Shown here: in pieces, positions 48,161 through 59,376 of the stretch | Position numbering within the stretch: the first letter of the stretch is position 1 | Layout: each line of letters opens with the position of its first letter | Made by a program: the position numbers and the translations under genes | Notes under the pieces: model-generated | What the model saw: the letters and a program-made list of their open reading frames with translations, nothing else | Told to the model about the DNA's origin: nothing | Databases searched by the model: none | Source of the DNA: Legionella anisa | Lineage (GTDB): Bacteria; Pseudomonadota; Gammaproteobacteria; Legionellales; Legionellaceae | DNA: 64,000 nucleotides | Direction: 5' to 3' | Assembly (NCBI RefSeq): GCF_001467525.1 | Contig: NZ_LNXS01000019.1 | Coordinates: 1-64,000 of the forward strand

Positions 48161-48333
48161 GATTTTTCCCTAATTTTTATTAATTAAAGCCGCATACTTA
48201 AAACTATAGAAGCAAAATATCTTATTTTGAAACATTAAACTTAAATTTTGAAATATCTTTCTGAGATTTCATAGTGACCCAGGAGTGTGAATTCCCATAT
48301 TGAGCATGTTCAAACGAAAATTATGCTACTCAA

Positions 48334-48437
48334 CTGCTTGATTGAATGAGGAAATAGCATTGCTGTAATGGTTGAAACAGAATCTGAAATTTTTGGACCA
48401 CTTTATGCCATGATAAAAAAACCTCATGGCATTTTAT
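48334..48437 (+). ncRNA. Possible small RNA with intrinsic terminator
   Basis: A hairpin ATGCCATGA/TCATGGCAT (48405-48432) with a TTTTATTT tail is oriented for the plus strand, where no gene ends. A candidate promoter lies upstream: TTGAGC (48300-48305), a 16-bp spacer, TATGCT (48322-48327). Both flanking genes are on the minus strand. The hairpin may instead serve the outer-membrane protein gene ending at 48459, though no T run follows it on that strand. Confidence 0.3.
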
Positions 48438-48458
48438 TTAAAATCACAAAAAGAGTTA

Positions 48459-49238
48459 TTAGTCTGCCTTTGTAAGAGCAAAGTTAGCTGTGATGTTGAT
48501 TGTACTTATACCAAAAGTATCATCGACTTCGTTCGTGGGATTATTTTTTTTGCTAAAACTAAGCGTAGAAACGTAACGAAAATCCAGGCCCAGGGTAGTA
48601 AAATCATCAAGATAATAGTAAAACCCTACAATCCCTTGGGCAGCAAATCCAGTGTTTGACGTATTGAAACTTTCGTTGATGATCGGCGCACAAGTACCCA
48701 AGCTAACACACTGCTCATTCGTTATGAAGGCAGCATGATGTTGGATAAACGCCCCACCAAAACCCGCCCCTAAATAAGGAACAAAATTCGAATTGTCACC
48801 GGAATCATTAGTGAATTGAAAATCATAATAGACATTGACCAGCCCATAAACACCTATCACGTTACCATTAAATCCTAGACCAGTATCCACAAAAGCAGCA
48901 GGACATACTCCTTCAGGACCTAGTACCTTAGGACTAATAAGCGTACAAGAACCCGCCTCGAGTGAACCGTAATTATTTATATTAAAAAGAAGCTCCGCTT
49001 CTGTTCGAAAATTTTTTATTTTATAGCCAAGAGCAGCTCCCACCCCACCGCCAACGGGGCCTAATTGGATTGTTCCTAAAGTAGCCAGGTTGTTAATTGT
49101 AAAATTAATATCAGGACTTGAGGCATGACTTATCTGCCCCAGTAAGTTCAAATAAAGTCCTTCAACAGGATCTGAACTAAAAGCACTAGTACTCGCCGTC
49201 AAACCCACTATAAATCCAAATTTAATTATCTGTCTCAT
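48459..49238 (-). CDS. Outer-membrane beta-barrel protein (surface antigen/OmpW-like)
   Basis: 259 residues with a signal peptide (MRQIIKFGFIVGLTASTSAFS) and an eight-strand-like barrel pattern (GLYLNLLGQ; YLGAGFGGAFIQ; LGLDFRYVSTL; INITANFAL). Two Cys pairs probably form loop disulfides. AGGAT precedes the ATG at 49238; the frame extends to 49310 without support. Legionella has many such paralogues, and the exact role is unknown. Confidence 0.8.
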   Translation of the reverse strand: MRQIIKFGFIVGLTASTSAFSSDPVEGLYLNLLGQISHASSPDINFTINNLATLGTIQLGPVGGGVGAALGYKIKNFRTEAELLFNINNYGSLEAGSCTLISPKVLGPEGVCPAAFVDTGLGFNGNVIGVYGLVNVYYDFQFTNDSGDNSNFVPYLGAGFGGAFIQHHAAFITNEQCVSLGTCAPIINESFNTSNTGFAAQGIVGFYYYLDDFTTLGLDFRYVSTLSFSKKNNPTNEVDDTFGISTINITANFALTKAD

Positions 49239-49437
49239 TCTATATCCTATATCAATTCCAAAGGACAACGTGCAATGACTTCTGCACAAACACAGGCTAT
49301 ATGAAAACATATACCCGATGCAAATTTTTTAATAATTTAATCGACACGATATAGGTAGTATCCCTCTAAAGAATTCTTGATTTAAAGATTCAATTGATGA
49401 AAACCCCTGAACTCCAATATAAATTGTTATACCCTAT

Positions 49438-49752
49438 TTATTTAACGATATTGTCATGAACTTCGAAAACTCTTCTTTGAGCAGAAAATTTATCTTTAAA
49501 GAGATTAAGTCCCTCCTCACGCATCTTGAGAGCAAACTCAGCGAAATATATGTTTAAAGACGCCCTATCTTCCAATTGGTATTGGACTGTTAATTTCTCC
49601 TGATCCTCTGTTCTCTCATTTTCAGGTTTTAAAATGCATGCTTGCATAAATCCAGGAAGCTGAAGCATTTCTTTGACATGCTTTTTTAACCATAATTGAA
49701 ATTGAGGATAAACCGCTTCATCAATGGCTAAATTTACTTCGTATATAACCAT
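49438..49752 (-). CDS. DUF4286 family protein
   Basis: A 104-residue cytoplasmic protein with the DUF4286 pattern: YEVNLAIDEAVYPQFQLWLKKHV, LPGF..A, then TVQYQLEDRASLNIYFAE. The fold is a ferredoxin-like dimeric barrel and function is unknown. GGGAAGAGT immediately precedes the ATG at 49752; the frame extends to 49797. Confidence 0.85.
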   Translation of the reverse strand: MVIYEVNLAIDEAVYPQFQLWLKKHVKEMLQLPGFMQACILKPENERTEDQEKLTVQYQLEDRASLNIYFAEFALKMREEGLNLFKDKFSAQRRVFEVHDNIVK

Positions 49753-49994
49753 ACTCTTCCCTAAATTAAAATCAAAGGTAATAATCACTCCAATCACCTA
49801 CGTGCCGCGGGACGTAGTCAGATGCAACCTATTACAAATCAAAGTTAAACCAACATAAATGCCATAGAAACATCGTATTGGCAATTACGAAGATTACAAT
49901 TAAATTGGGTGTTAATCCAGTAGAGAAAACCGATAGGACATAAATTTTTTACACTCAAAAACAAAGAATTCAATCCCCATTTTATTTCACTGGG

Positions 49995-51398
49995 TCAAAC
50001 CAGAGTATTGACGAACTGCCATGGATCCTGAACATCCAAGTTTTCTGAATACAACCATCCTCTGTTTTGTAATGGTGTCCAATCTGTATAATACCCATCT
50101 ACAGTACCGAGAAAAGGTAAAGCAAACTTCAAAATCTCCTCATAATTCAGATCTTCAGGCTCAAGAATTCCTTGATTGGGATGTTCAATTGCCCAAACAA
50201 TTCCGGCAAATAACCCTGCCACAACTTGCAAGCTTGTTGCATTATTATACGGAGCCAATGTACGTGCTTGCTCAATGGATAAGGTTGAGCCAAACCAATA
50301 TGCTCCTTTGAGGTTCCCCATTAATAAAACCCCCAATTCATCTACACCTTGCGTCACTTCATCGACAATTAAGCGACTCTTTTTTTGAGGAATCCACTCG
50401 TTTCCATAAAGTTCATAAAGAGAAAGAATTGCATCAGGACACGGACAATAGGAATAAAGAACCGTGGGGCGATAGTGTAACTCTGCGCCCTCTTTCAAAG
50501 TCAAAAAATGCGTAATCGAAGTGGTTTCGGGATGAGTAATCAAAAAACCATGGTATGCACCGAAGCTTGGTGTCCATGAGCGGATTTTAATACTTGCACT
50601 TGGGCGCTCAAGGTAAATAGAACATTTAGGTCCAACAGTATGGGATTTCGCTCCTTCAGGTAGGTGACGTTCGTGGCTTCCCCAACCAATCTCTACAGGT
50701 TGTCTTATCTCCTCAATAAATCCTTTAATCGACCAGGTATTAACAAACTCGCCGACCGTCTTAAACGGTAAAGCAGTTTGAGTATCACGTTCAGCGATAT
50801 GAATTACCTTAATACCCAATGTATATGCAAGCTTGGCCCAATCAGAACGTGTTTTGGGTATCTGAATCGTGATCTGATTATCTCGAGCTATATTTAATAG
50901 CGCTTGTTTTACAAAATGTGACACTAAACCAGGATTGGCGCCATGAGTTATAATCGCTGTCTTATTCGTTTTTCCTTTTAACTTCAGTACCTCTTCCCGT
51001 AGCAAATAATTAGTTCGAGACTCAGGAGGTATGTTTTCTAAAATAAATTCGTTACCCCATCGCTCCGTAGAAGCGTTAATGTATAAAGCTCCTTTTTGTT
51101 CACAAAGTGTTAACATGCAGTAACTGGAAAGAGTAATTGAAACATCAATTACAAAATCCCCGGGTTGTAATCGGTCCCCTATAATTTCGATATAATTCGT
51201 GCGTGTAATTGTTTTTACTTGAAAATTTATTCCAAATTTTTGAGCTATGCCAATCGATTCTTCACCATTGGTAATCACTGTAATGTGAGAAGGTTTAATA
51301 TTCAATTTATCAATAAGCAAGGGCAATAATGCGCGACCAATACAGCCAAACCCAATCATAATAATTTGATTTTTATAATGATCCTTTGCTTTTTCCAT
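49995..51398 (-). CDS. hss: Homospermidine synthase
   Basis: A 467-residue NAD-dependent enzyme making sym-homospermidine from putrescine, in the cytoplasm. It has a Rossmann start (IIMIGFGCIGRALLPLL) and family landmarks (YINASTERWGNE, THGANPGLVSHF, HTVGPKCSIY, EPEDLNYEEIL). AGGGA lies upstream of ATG 51398; ATG 51413 is an alternative. Legionella species commonly carry this gene. It is a single gene with gaps of more than 100 bases on both sides. Confidence 0.93.
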   Translation of the reverse strand: MEKAKDHYKNQIIMIGFGCIGRALLPLLIDKLNIKPSHITVITNGEESIGIAQKFGINFQVKTITRTNYIEIIGDRLQPGDFVIDVSITLSSYCMLTLCEQKGALYINASTERWGNEFILENIPPESRTNYLLREEVLKLKGKTNKTAIITHGANPGLVSHFVKQALLNIARDNQITIQIPKTRSDWAKLAYTLGIKVIHIAERDTQTALPFKTVGEFVNTWSIKGFIEEIRQPVEIGWGSHERHLPEGAKSHTVGPKCSIYLERPSASIKIRSWTPSFGAYHGFLITHPETTSITHFLTLKEGAELHYRPTVLYSYCPCPDAILSLYELYGNEWIPQKKSRLIVDEVTQGVDELGVLLMGNLKGAYWFGSTLSIEQARTLAPYNNATSLQVVAGLFAGIVWAIEHPNQGILEPEDLNYEEILKFALPFLGTVDGYYTDWTPLQNRGWLYSENLDVQDPWQFVNTLV

Positions 51399-51545
51399 GC
51401 AAGATTCCCTCATGCGTTACATTAATTATCTCAAAACTCTCTATCGATTTCTTAACGGGTTTAAAAGTACTATTTATTGTTACTTATATTAGGATGTATT
51501 AACAATATAGATCAAATAAAACCCGTTGTGCTTAAAATAGTTTCA

Positions 51546-53171
51546 TCAAAAAAGCAACAAATCCGGACTAAAAGGGTGTTGAGCTTCTTCAACTACCTCG
51601 CACATAGAGGTAAGCTTTAATGCTCCTGGCCTTGGGATGATTTTATTTTCAGGAAAAATAACACGAAATCCGGGCTCCAAAATTTGTCCTAGAGGATTCA
51701 ATGAAATTTCAGATGCACGAACCTCGGCACGTCTTTGCATCAATAAATGATACATCCTCACAACATGTTCGCTGTCTTGCAGTTTCGACTGGCATTGCAG
51801 AAGAAACCTTTTGGCTTTTCGCATATAGAATTCGACATTTTGTTGTGGGGAGCTAAGATTTTTAAGTAATTTTTTAGCAGCCCAATCCTGAGACTGCTCG
51901 AGTTTTTTCATAAAAGTTTCCCGCCACTTGGGAGTCGTTGTATTAGGTAGCAAACGCAAAAGACCACAACGTGCTGATGAGAATACTGGATTGGTTCTAT
52001 CTACATCTAAAACATCCAATACAAACTTCTGATCAATTATCCCGTGTTGTATTAAATTATCTACTGCCAATTGATCTGATTTCGCCTTAACCGGTGTAAG
52101 CCAAGCATGATCTGCATCATTTAAATCAGTTTCAGGAAAATAACTACCTACTGCATTTAATGCGATAGTATAAAAAGTACGAGAAATCCTAATTGCTTGG
52201 TTTTCTTCGGCCTGCAAAAATCTTGGATCAAGGAAGAATTCAGCAGGAATACTTATTTCAGAGCGCAGTGCGTCATTAGGAAAAACGTCCGACATCAAAT
52301 TTAATTCAACAGGACAAAATAAAGGTCGAAGTTGTTCTTGTAATGAACCTGATTGTTTTCGATACAATGTCTTGCTTTGGTTCAATTTTTTAAGGCCTAT
52401 TATGACATTTTTAGCTAATTCTTCTGAAGAGACCAAGGTTTCTAAAATATCGTGTAACGAGGCATCAGGCCTTCTTCCTCCAAAATCTAACCCTCTAATG
52501 GGGTCCCACCAATCATTATGAGGTTGATCCAGCTCTTTCATAATAGGGCCTCCAGCACTATGACAGCCAGAACACCGGAGTCGCTTACCAAACTGAGGAT
52601 GCTGTGGGTCAGGCTGGCGATGGAGCAATTCATTGTCAGCAAAAATATCCAATGAGTCTCCTCGGTAAATCCATTGACCTTGGGTACCATTACCACGCAG
52701 CTCATAGAAATTAAATGCTTCTTTCTTGGGATCCCAAGCAAACGCTTCGATCATCAGTGAATTTTTTTCTGGATTCTGATCAGCGATTAACTCACCTTCT
52801 GAATTGATTGCCGTAAAATGTCCAAAGAAAAAATCGCCCGCGTTAATGAGCAGATGATTATCTGGTGTTTTTAATGCGCCAAAAACCATCTCAAATAAAC
52901 TAAAACTCCCTTCACCAGGATTATGAAACCCTCGATTTGCAACCCATGTAGTTTCCAATTGCAAGCCTGAGTTTTTGCAAAGCTGACGTAATTCAAAAAC
53001 ATTGTTTGGGCATGTGTTTTCAGATAAAAGTAATAACCCTAAAGCATCATGAGGTCGCTCAACAGTTTGACCCGACGAATCCATGAGAGCACAGGCTGCA
53101 AAAGTCTTTTGAGAAAAAGGCACTATGATATAGAAGATTAAAATTAAAAAATAAAAAAATCCATTTGTCAC
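51546..53171 (-). CDS. Exported protein with a single c-type haem motif
   Basis: 541 residues: a hydrophobic signal peptide (FFYFLILIFYIIVPFSQKTFA), then a long region without a family I know. A CSGCH haem-binding motif lies near residue 200 (RLRCSGCHSAGGPIM). A helical region rich in Gln, Arg and Leu follows. It is probably periplasmic and covalently haem-bound. The start codon is GTG with GGAAT upstream. The PPOX gene lies 64 bases upstream on the same strand. Confidence 0.72.
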   Translation of the reverse strand: MTNGFFYFLILIFYIIVPFSQKTFAACALMDSSGQTVERPHDALGLLLLSENTCPNNVFELRQLCKNSGLQLETTWVANRGFHNPGEGSFSLFEMVFGALKTPDNHLLINAGDFFFGHFTAINSEGELIADQNPEKNSLMIEAFAWDPKKEAFNFYELRGNGTQGQWIYRGDSLDIFADNELLHRQPDPQHPQFGKRLRCSGCHSAGGPIMKELDQPHNDWWDPIRGLDFGGRRPDASLHDILETLVSSEELAKNVIIGLKKLNQSKTLYRKQSGSLQEQLRPLFCPVELNLMSDVFPNDALRSEISIPAEFFLDPRFLQAEENQAIRISRTFYTIALNAVGSYFPETDLNDADHAWLTPVKAKSDQLAVDNLIQHGIIDQKFVLDVLDVDRTNPVFSSARCGLLRLLPNTTTPKWRETFMKKLEQSQDWAAKKLLKNLSSPQQNVEFYMRKAKRFLLQCQSKLQDSEHVVRMYHLLMQRRAEVRASEISLNPLGQILEPGFRVIFPENKIIPRPGALKLTSMCEVVEEAQHPFSPDLLLF

Positions 53172-53235
53172 AATTACATTCCTATTTTGCTTTTCAAAAA
53201 CACACGTTAAAAATAAAATTCCGTATCCGCTTCAC

Positions 53236-53772
53236 TTAAAAAAGGGGTAATTGATTTTTAATCCATGTACCATTTTTAAATTTATATTCGGCTCTTGAAC
53301 CTTTTAAAAAATCATTTTTATTAATTTCGAGAATTTGCCACAAAGTGGGTATGATTTGTATGACTCCAAAAGATAATGAAATCCCATCACATGTATTGGA
53401 GTTAGTTAAATAATAATTTCGCCAATATTTATCCAAATAATTTTGCCAATATAAACTGGCCAAAGGCAAATTGCTCTGACTTGTATGCAATATTGCTCTT
53501 CCCTCTACAATAATTTGGCCATGCTCCGGATTCGCTAAGCAAATTCCTACATTGGGACAATGATTTAAATGAGTCCATTTTGGTGAATGAGTATCAGTCA
53601 GAAAAATAAGAGAGCCATCGGGAGTGAAATGATAGAGAGCCATGGTTCTAATGTGCGGTTTTTGATGCATAGCCGTTGTTACTTGCGCAAATACTTTATC
53701 TTTTGGAAATGAAAACCAATGGCGTAAATAAAGTTCTACAGCATGAAGCAGCTCTGAAGAATCGATAAGCAT
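53236..53772 (-). CDS. Pyridoxamine 5'-phosphate oxidase (PPOX) family flavoprotein
   Basis: 178 residues of the FMN-binding split barrel: PHIRTMALYHFTPDGSLIFLTDTHSPKWTHL, then NVGICLANPEHGQIIVEGRA, and a C-terminal Trp-rich end. Members include PdxH and other FMN or F420 enzymes; the pyridoxine-specific tail is not evident, so the substrate is open. The start at 53772 gives the family length; the longer frame to 53856 is unlikely. It probably forms an operon with the haem protein. Confidence 0.78.
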   Translation of the reverse strand: MLIDSSELLHAVELYLRHWFSFPKDKVFAQVTTAMHQKPHIRTMALYHFTPDGSLIFLTDTHSPKWTHLNHCPNVGICLANPEHGQIIVEGRAILHTSQSNLPLASLYWQNYLDKYWRNYYLTNSNTCDGISLSFGVIQIIPTLWQILEINKNDFLKGSRAEYKFKNGTWIKNQLPLF

Positions 53773-53942
53773 AGTTTTTCTTGAAACAGAATAAAAACAC
53801 ATCATAAAAATAAATACGCATTGAGTCAAAAAATTACCTAACCCACTGAAAGACAATCAAAAAATCAACCAGACCAAAATAAATGCACATTTTGCAAAAA
53901 CTACTATACTTTTAAAACTTGGACGAACAGGAATTGAGTGAT

Positions 53943-55085
53943 ATGGATGCCATTCAATTAGCTCTGGATGTACATTTAAAAAGGACTATTTATAATTCAC
54001 AACGATTTTTTTTCAAACAACACGAATTATCCGAAGCAACTTACCCCTTGCTCATATCGTATCTCGCATGGCTTAGAAAAATTAATGCAACCCCCAATAA
54101 AATCGATGTGATGCATCAAAATGAACAAAAAAATCGTGAATTCAAATTTTTGTGCAAACGCAACTTATTATTTTTTCTGACCATTACAGGACAATTTAAT
54201 GTCATTGAAAAATTATTTAAAACCCCATCGTTAACGACAAAATTACATCATTTGATCGCCTTAATTAAAAAAGAGCGCTATAAGATAAGACGAAAAAAGA
54301 GCACGCTCTTAAAAGCAACATGTTCCCCTAAAGCAAAGACTCGCAATCCGGAGCAAAAACATAATGCCTATTGCTTGCCAACAATGGGTCTATTCAAGCA
54401 GGATATAAAGAAACCTCTCCTATTATCATTTGAATACCCGGTTAGGAGAATAAACATTTTTTATTTGGCATACAGCAGCAAGATTGAGCTTTTAAGAAAA
54501 ATTTTAAAAACAATCCAAACCAATCCAAATCTGCAATCTCATATTAAAAAAACCTTACTCCATCAAATAGCAACGGTTCATCGGCGTGCATTAAAAAATA
54601 AAGCACTATTCACAACACCCATCAATCAAAATGCCCCAACACCTAGAATTCTTGCACTCATACGTCAAGCCTGGAAGCAATTGAATGATGATGTTTTGGA
54701 AATAAATTCAATTTTTAATCAATGCAAATGCTTAAGCTCAGAATTAGAAAAAATCAATAGGGATGAGCTTACTGCTTCTATGAAGCATGTAGACGAACTG
54801 GAAAATTTAATGCAAGAGCACTATGAGTTACACGATGAGATCAACAAGGCGAGTGAAGTGCGAGGAGACGCGGAGCAGAGAGCCGAAGTGTACACGCAAT
54901 CACATGAGGATTGGAGCACCGCAGTTGAGTTTGGAAAGAGTTCTACTATAAAAAACAGTCTCTTTGTAAGTCACCATCTCACTTTTTTTTCACCGCCACA
55001 AAAAAATGAAAAGTCAATGTCACTTGAACCAAACGTTAATTTCAATGAACAAAAAATAGAAAATAGCATTAGAGCAGGATTTTAA
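53943..55085 (+). CDS. Unrecognised helical protein, candidate Dot/Icm effector
   Basis: 380 residues, very Lys/Asn-rich, no signal peptide. It has helical segments in the first half, a basic stretch (KKERYKIRRKKSTLLK) and a coiled coil at about 255-310 (SELEKINRDELTASMKHVDE). The tail (NFNEQKIENSIRAGF) is polar. ATG 53943 with AGGA upstream is preferred over the TTG at 53919. A short stretch near 54850-54900 is richer in G and C than the rest. I recognise no family. Confidence 0.6.
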   Translation: MDAIQLALDVHLKRTIYNSQRFFFKQHELSEATYPLLISYLAWLRKINATPNKIDVMHQNEQKNREFKFLCKRNLLFFLTITGQFNVIEKLFKTPSLTTKLHHLIALIKKERYKIRRKKSTLLKATCSPKAKTRNPEQKHNAYCLPTMGLFKQDIKKPLLLSFEYPVRRINIFYLAYSSKIELLRKILKTIQTNPNLQSHIKKTLLHQIATVHRRALKNKALFTTPINQNAPTPRILALIRQAWKQLNDDVLEINSIFNQCKCLSSELEKINRDELTASMKHVDELENLMQEHYELHDEINKASEVRGDAEQRAEVYTQSHEDWSTAVEFGKSSTIKNSLFVSHHLTFFSPPQKNEKSMSLEPNVNFNEQKIENSIRAGF

Positions 55086-55101
55086 AAGAAATGATTTATT
55101 C

Positions 55102-55124
55102 TTGTTGCAGCAAAGCTGCAACAA
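55102..55124. terminator. Perfect hairpin between convergent genes
   Basis: TTGTTGCAGC, AAA, GCTGCAACAA: a 10-bp perfect stem 16 bases after the orphan gene and 48 bases from the serS stop. There is no T tract on either side, so it may stop transcription weakly or protect 3' ends. A remnant of the GGGTCTGTTT element follows at about 55139-55157. Confidence 0.35.
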
Positions 55125-55171
55125 AGATATTCGTTAACTAAATGTAAACAGACCCTGGAGTGTTCGGTTTT

Positions 55172-56461
<1,290 letters not shown>

Positions 56462-56490
56462 TCACTCTAATTAAATTTTTTTGTAATCAA

Positions 56491-57261
56491 TTACCTAACA
56501 ATTCCACGCGTGGATTGATTTAATGCATCAATCATTAAAACTACCTCAGGGCATTCATTTTGCATCAACTCCAATTCAGCAACTGCCTGTTGTACTGTTA
56601 ACCCTTTGCGGAAAATTATTTTGTAAGCGCGTCGTAAGCCGTCGATTGCTTCAGATGAAAATCCTCGTCTGCGTAGCCCCACCGTATTAATGCCACATGC
56701 AGAAGTCGTATCACCAGAAATCATCAGATAAGGAAGTACGTCTTTACCTACATACGAAGCTCTAGAAATAAAGGCATAGGCGCCTATATGACAAAATTGA
56801 TGAACTGCTGCATAACCGCCTATATTTGCATAATCACCGACAGTTACATGTCCTGATAAAGCAGCATAGCTTACCAAAATAATTTGATTGCCAATCATGC
56901 AATCATGTCCTACATGGGAATACGCCATTAAAAAGTTTTTATTTCCTATACGGGTTACTCCGCCCCCTTTAGCAGTTCCTCGACTAATCATGCAATATTC
57001 GCGAATGATATTATCATCACCTATTTCTAATCGAGTTGACTCACCTTTATAAGTAATATCTTGGGGCTCATCACCTACGGAAGCAAATTGGAAAATTTTA
57101 TTATTTTTCCCAATAGTAGTTGGCCCTTCAATCACTGCATAAGGACCAATCCACGTATTTTCACCAATTTCTACATCAGCACCAATTACAGCGCCAGGAC
57201 CTACTGATACCCCTTTTGCCAATTTTGCAGTGGGGTGAATTATCGCTCGTTCACTTATCAC
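56491..57261 (-). CDS. lpxA: UDP-N-acetylglucosamine acyltransferase
   Basis: 256 residues, the first enzyme of lipid A synthesis, transferring a 3-hydroxyacyl chain to UDP-GlcNAc. A left-handed beta-helix of hexapeptide repeats spans about 1-190, with the catalytic His in GGYAAVHQFCHIG, and a helical C-terminus follows. The start codon is GTG inside the GTGA overlap with the fabZ stop, indicating translational coupling. Confidence 0.96.
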   Translation of the reverse strand: MISERAIIHPTAKLAKGVSVGPGAVIGADVEIGENTWIGPYAVIEGPTTIGKNNKIFQFASVGDEPQDITYKGESTRLEIGDDNIIREYCMISRGTAKGGGVTRIGNKNFLMAYSHVGHDCMIGNQIILVSYAALSGHVTVGDYANIGGYAAVHQFCHIGAYAFISRASYVGKDVLPYLMISGDTTSACGINTVGLRRRGFSSEAIDGLRRAYKIIFRKGLTVQQAVAELELMQNECPEVVLMIDALNQSTRGIVR

Positions 57262-57710
57262 TTTTGAATTTCCTTTGCAGCACTTAATAAATCCGCGGAA
57301 CAGGCCAGTTTATCACCCACATAAGCTTCGCCATGCACACGCCAAAACTCTCTTTTTCTTGCTAATATTTTTACTTCCAAGCGCAATTGATCTCCTGGAG
57401 TAACCACATGTTTAAATTTTGCATTATCTATACCTGCAAAAAAATGCAAAATACCATCAATTTCTTCTGGTGTTTGAGATAATCCCGCTAATAGTCCACT
57501 GGCTTGTGCCAACGCCTCCAGCATTAATACTCCTGGCATAATTGGATTTTCTGGGAAATGGCCACTAAAAAAATTTTCGTTGATAGTGACATTTTTTATA
57601 GCCGTCAAACAGTCAAATGGCTTGAAATCCAATACCCTGTCTATCAAAATCATAGGGTATCGGTGTGGCAATATACTAAAAATCTGTTTTATATCTACAG
57701 GTTCACTCAT
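57258..57710 (-). CDS. fabZ: 3-hydroxyacyl-ACP dehydratase
   Basis: A 150-residue hot-dog fold enzyme of fatty-acid elongation. The motif LPHRYPMILIDRV and the catalytic His and Glu in HFPENPIMPGVLMLEALAQ are intact. It overlaps lpxA by four bases in the conserved lpxD-fabZ-lpxA order and competes with LpxA for the same acyl-ACP pool. Confidence 0.97.
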   Translation of the reverse strand: MSEPVDIKQIFSILPHRYPMILIDRVLDFKPFDCLTAIKNVTINENFFSGHFPENPIMPGVLMLEALAQASGLLAGLSQTPEEIDGILHFFAGIDNAKFKHVVTPGDQLRLEVKILARKREFWRVHGEAYVGDKLACSADLLSAAKEIQK

Positions 57711-57839
57711 TGCAGTTTCTCGCTTAAATAAGTATGCTTAGCATGGTTCAAAAGTGAGGCTCAAAGGAAAAAACATTATCCTGATTTAGCTGGTTCAAAT
57801 CAATTGTTAATGTTAAAAACTTATCCCTCTTATTAGTTC

Positions 57840-58859
57840 CTATTCAATATGACTTAACTTTTTCTCTAAAGCACCAAGCTTCACTATATAATCATCCAAT
57901 CGCCTAAATCGCGCTACGTTACGACGCCAACGGCGATGTTCATGTACTAAAGTTCCAGATGAATAAATTCCTGATTTGGCAAGAGATTTACTTACTGTGG
58001 ACATTCCAGTAATCACTACATCATCTGCCAAATGCACATGGGCTGCAATGCAACTGGCACCGCCAATAATACAATCTGCGCCGATTTGCGCATATGCGCC
58101 TAAAGCGGCACATCCTGCAATGACTGTATTTTGACCAACTAATACATCATGTGCAATCTGGACCAAATTATCAATACAAACTCCTTCTCCCAAGTAGGTA
58201 TCGCTTAAAGAACCTCTATCAATCACAGTATTAGCACCTATTTGTACTTGATTTGCGATAATAACAGCACCAACACTATAACCCTGTTGCCAGTGCCCAT
58301 GCTCTTTTAAATAATTAAAAGGGGAGGCACCAATAATACAGCCTGAGTTTATAACTACATAAGCGCCCAACTGACAACCTGCATGGATCACTACTTTATG
58401 TCCAATCTGACTGTTTTGACCAATGCGCACAGAAGATTCAATAACCGTATTTGCACCTATTGTAACTCCATCTGCAATTTGTGTATTTGCACCAATCACA
58501 CTGTAAGCGCCTATAGATACACCTTGACCTAATTGAGCAGATTGATGAATTATGGCTGTGGAATCAACACCAGATCTTGGAGATACAGGTACGGATAAAA
58601 ACTGGGCAGCCTGCATCATTGCTTGTAAAGGATTGGATACAACAATACAGTTTCCCTCATATAGATGATGATCTTTTGCTTTGAGTATCACTGCACCTGC
58701 TGATGTCGTATCCAGAGCTTGACGTAATGCTGAATTATCATAATAAGCGACATCCTTTGATGTAGCTCGGCTCAGAGAAGCAAAACAAAAAATGGCGTGA
58801 TTGGCATTTCCATGCCACACGCCACCTAAATGTTCTGCCAGTTCTGCTAAAGTTAGCAA
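57840..58859 (-). CDS. lpxD: UDP-3-O-acyl-glucosamine N-acyltransferase
   Basis: A 339-residue third-step lipid A acyltransferase: N-terminal uridine-binding domain (LTLAELAEHLGGVW), beta-helix of hexapeptide repeats (about 105-300) with the catalytic His in QIAHDVLVGQN, and a C-terminal helix. The start is TTG 58859, 16 bases after skp, because the frame offers no ATG nearby. The gap of about 130 bases to fabZ is longer than usual. Confidence 0.95.
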   Translation of the reverse strand: MLTLAELAEHLGGVWHGNANHAIFCFASLSRATSKDVAYYDNSALRQALDTTSAGAVILKAKDHHLYEGNCIVVSNPLQAMMQAAQFLSVPVSPRSGVDSTAIIHQSAQLGQGVSIGAYSVIGANTQIADGVTIGANTVIESSVRIGQNSQIGHKVVIHAGCQLGAYVVINSGCIIGASPFNYLKEHGHWQQGYSVGAVIIANQVQIGANTVIDRGSLSDTYLGEGVCIDNLVQIAHDVLVGQNTVIAGCAALGAYAQIGADCIIGGASCIAAHVHLADDVVITGMSTVSKSLAKSGIYSSGTLVHEHRRWRRNVARFRRLDDYIVKLGALEKKLSHIE

Positions 58860-58875
58860 CGCGACATCGCCAAAA

Positions 58876-59376
58876 TTAATTAATTGCTTTTACAACTTTA
58901 TCAGTTACATCAAGCGTTGTTGCACTGAAAGGAGCTGCATCTTTTTGTACAATAAGGTCGTACTTGTCATCTTTAGCTACTTTTGCAATCGCTGCACGAA
59001 CTTTAGCATATAATGCTTCCATTGCTTCGTTATTTGCTGTACTTAATTCTTGTTGATATTGCTGTCCATCACGCTCAAATTGTTGTTGTGCGCCAACAAT
59101 TTTCTTCTCCATCTCTTTCTTTTGAGAAGCACTTAGAATTGCACTATCACGCTTGAACTTTTCCATATCCGCTTTAATACCCGCTTCAACCGCAACGAGT
59201 TTATCACGACGTGGCTTAAATTCTTTCTCCAATTTTTTTTGGATTTCTTTTATTTGACTGGAAGTTTGCATGATCTTTTGTAGATCAACCACACCAATTT
59301 TTGCTGCATCAGCAAACGCGCTTGCGCCAAATACGCTGAAAACAAAGGCCACTAAGACCAGACCTAACCGTTTCAT
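58876..59376 (-). CDS. skp: Periplasmic chaperone Skp (OmpH)
   Basis: 166 residues with a signal peptide (MKRLGLVLVAFVFSVFGASAFA), a beta start (KIGVVDLQKIMQTS) and long basic helices forming the tentacles (KEIQKKLEKEFKPRRDKL). It holds unfolded outer-membrane proteins for BamA. AGGAG precedes the ATG. It sits between bamA and lpxD as in most gammaproteobacteria. Confidence 0.95.
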   Translation of the reverse strand: MKRLGLVLVAFVFSVFGASAFADAAKIGVVDLQKIMQTSSQIKEIQKKLEKEFKPRRDKLVAVEAGIKADMEKFKRDSAILSASQKKEMEKKIVGAQQQFERDGQQYQQELSTANNEAMEALYAKVRAAIAKVAKDDKYDLIVQKDAAPFSATTLDVTDKVVKAIN

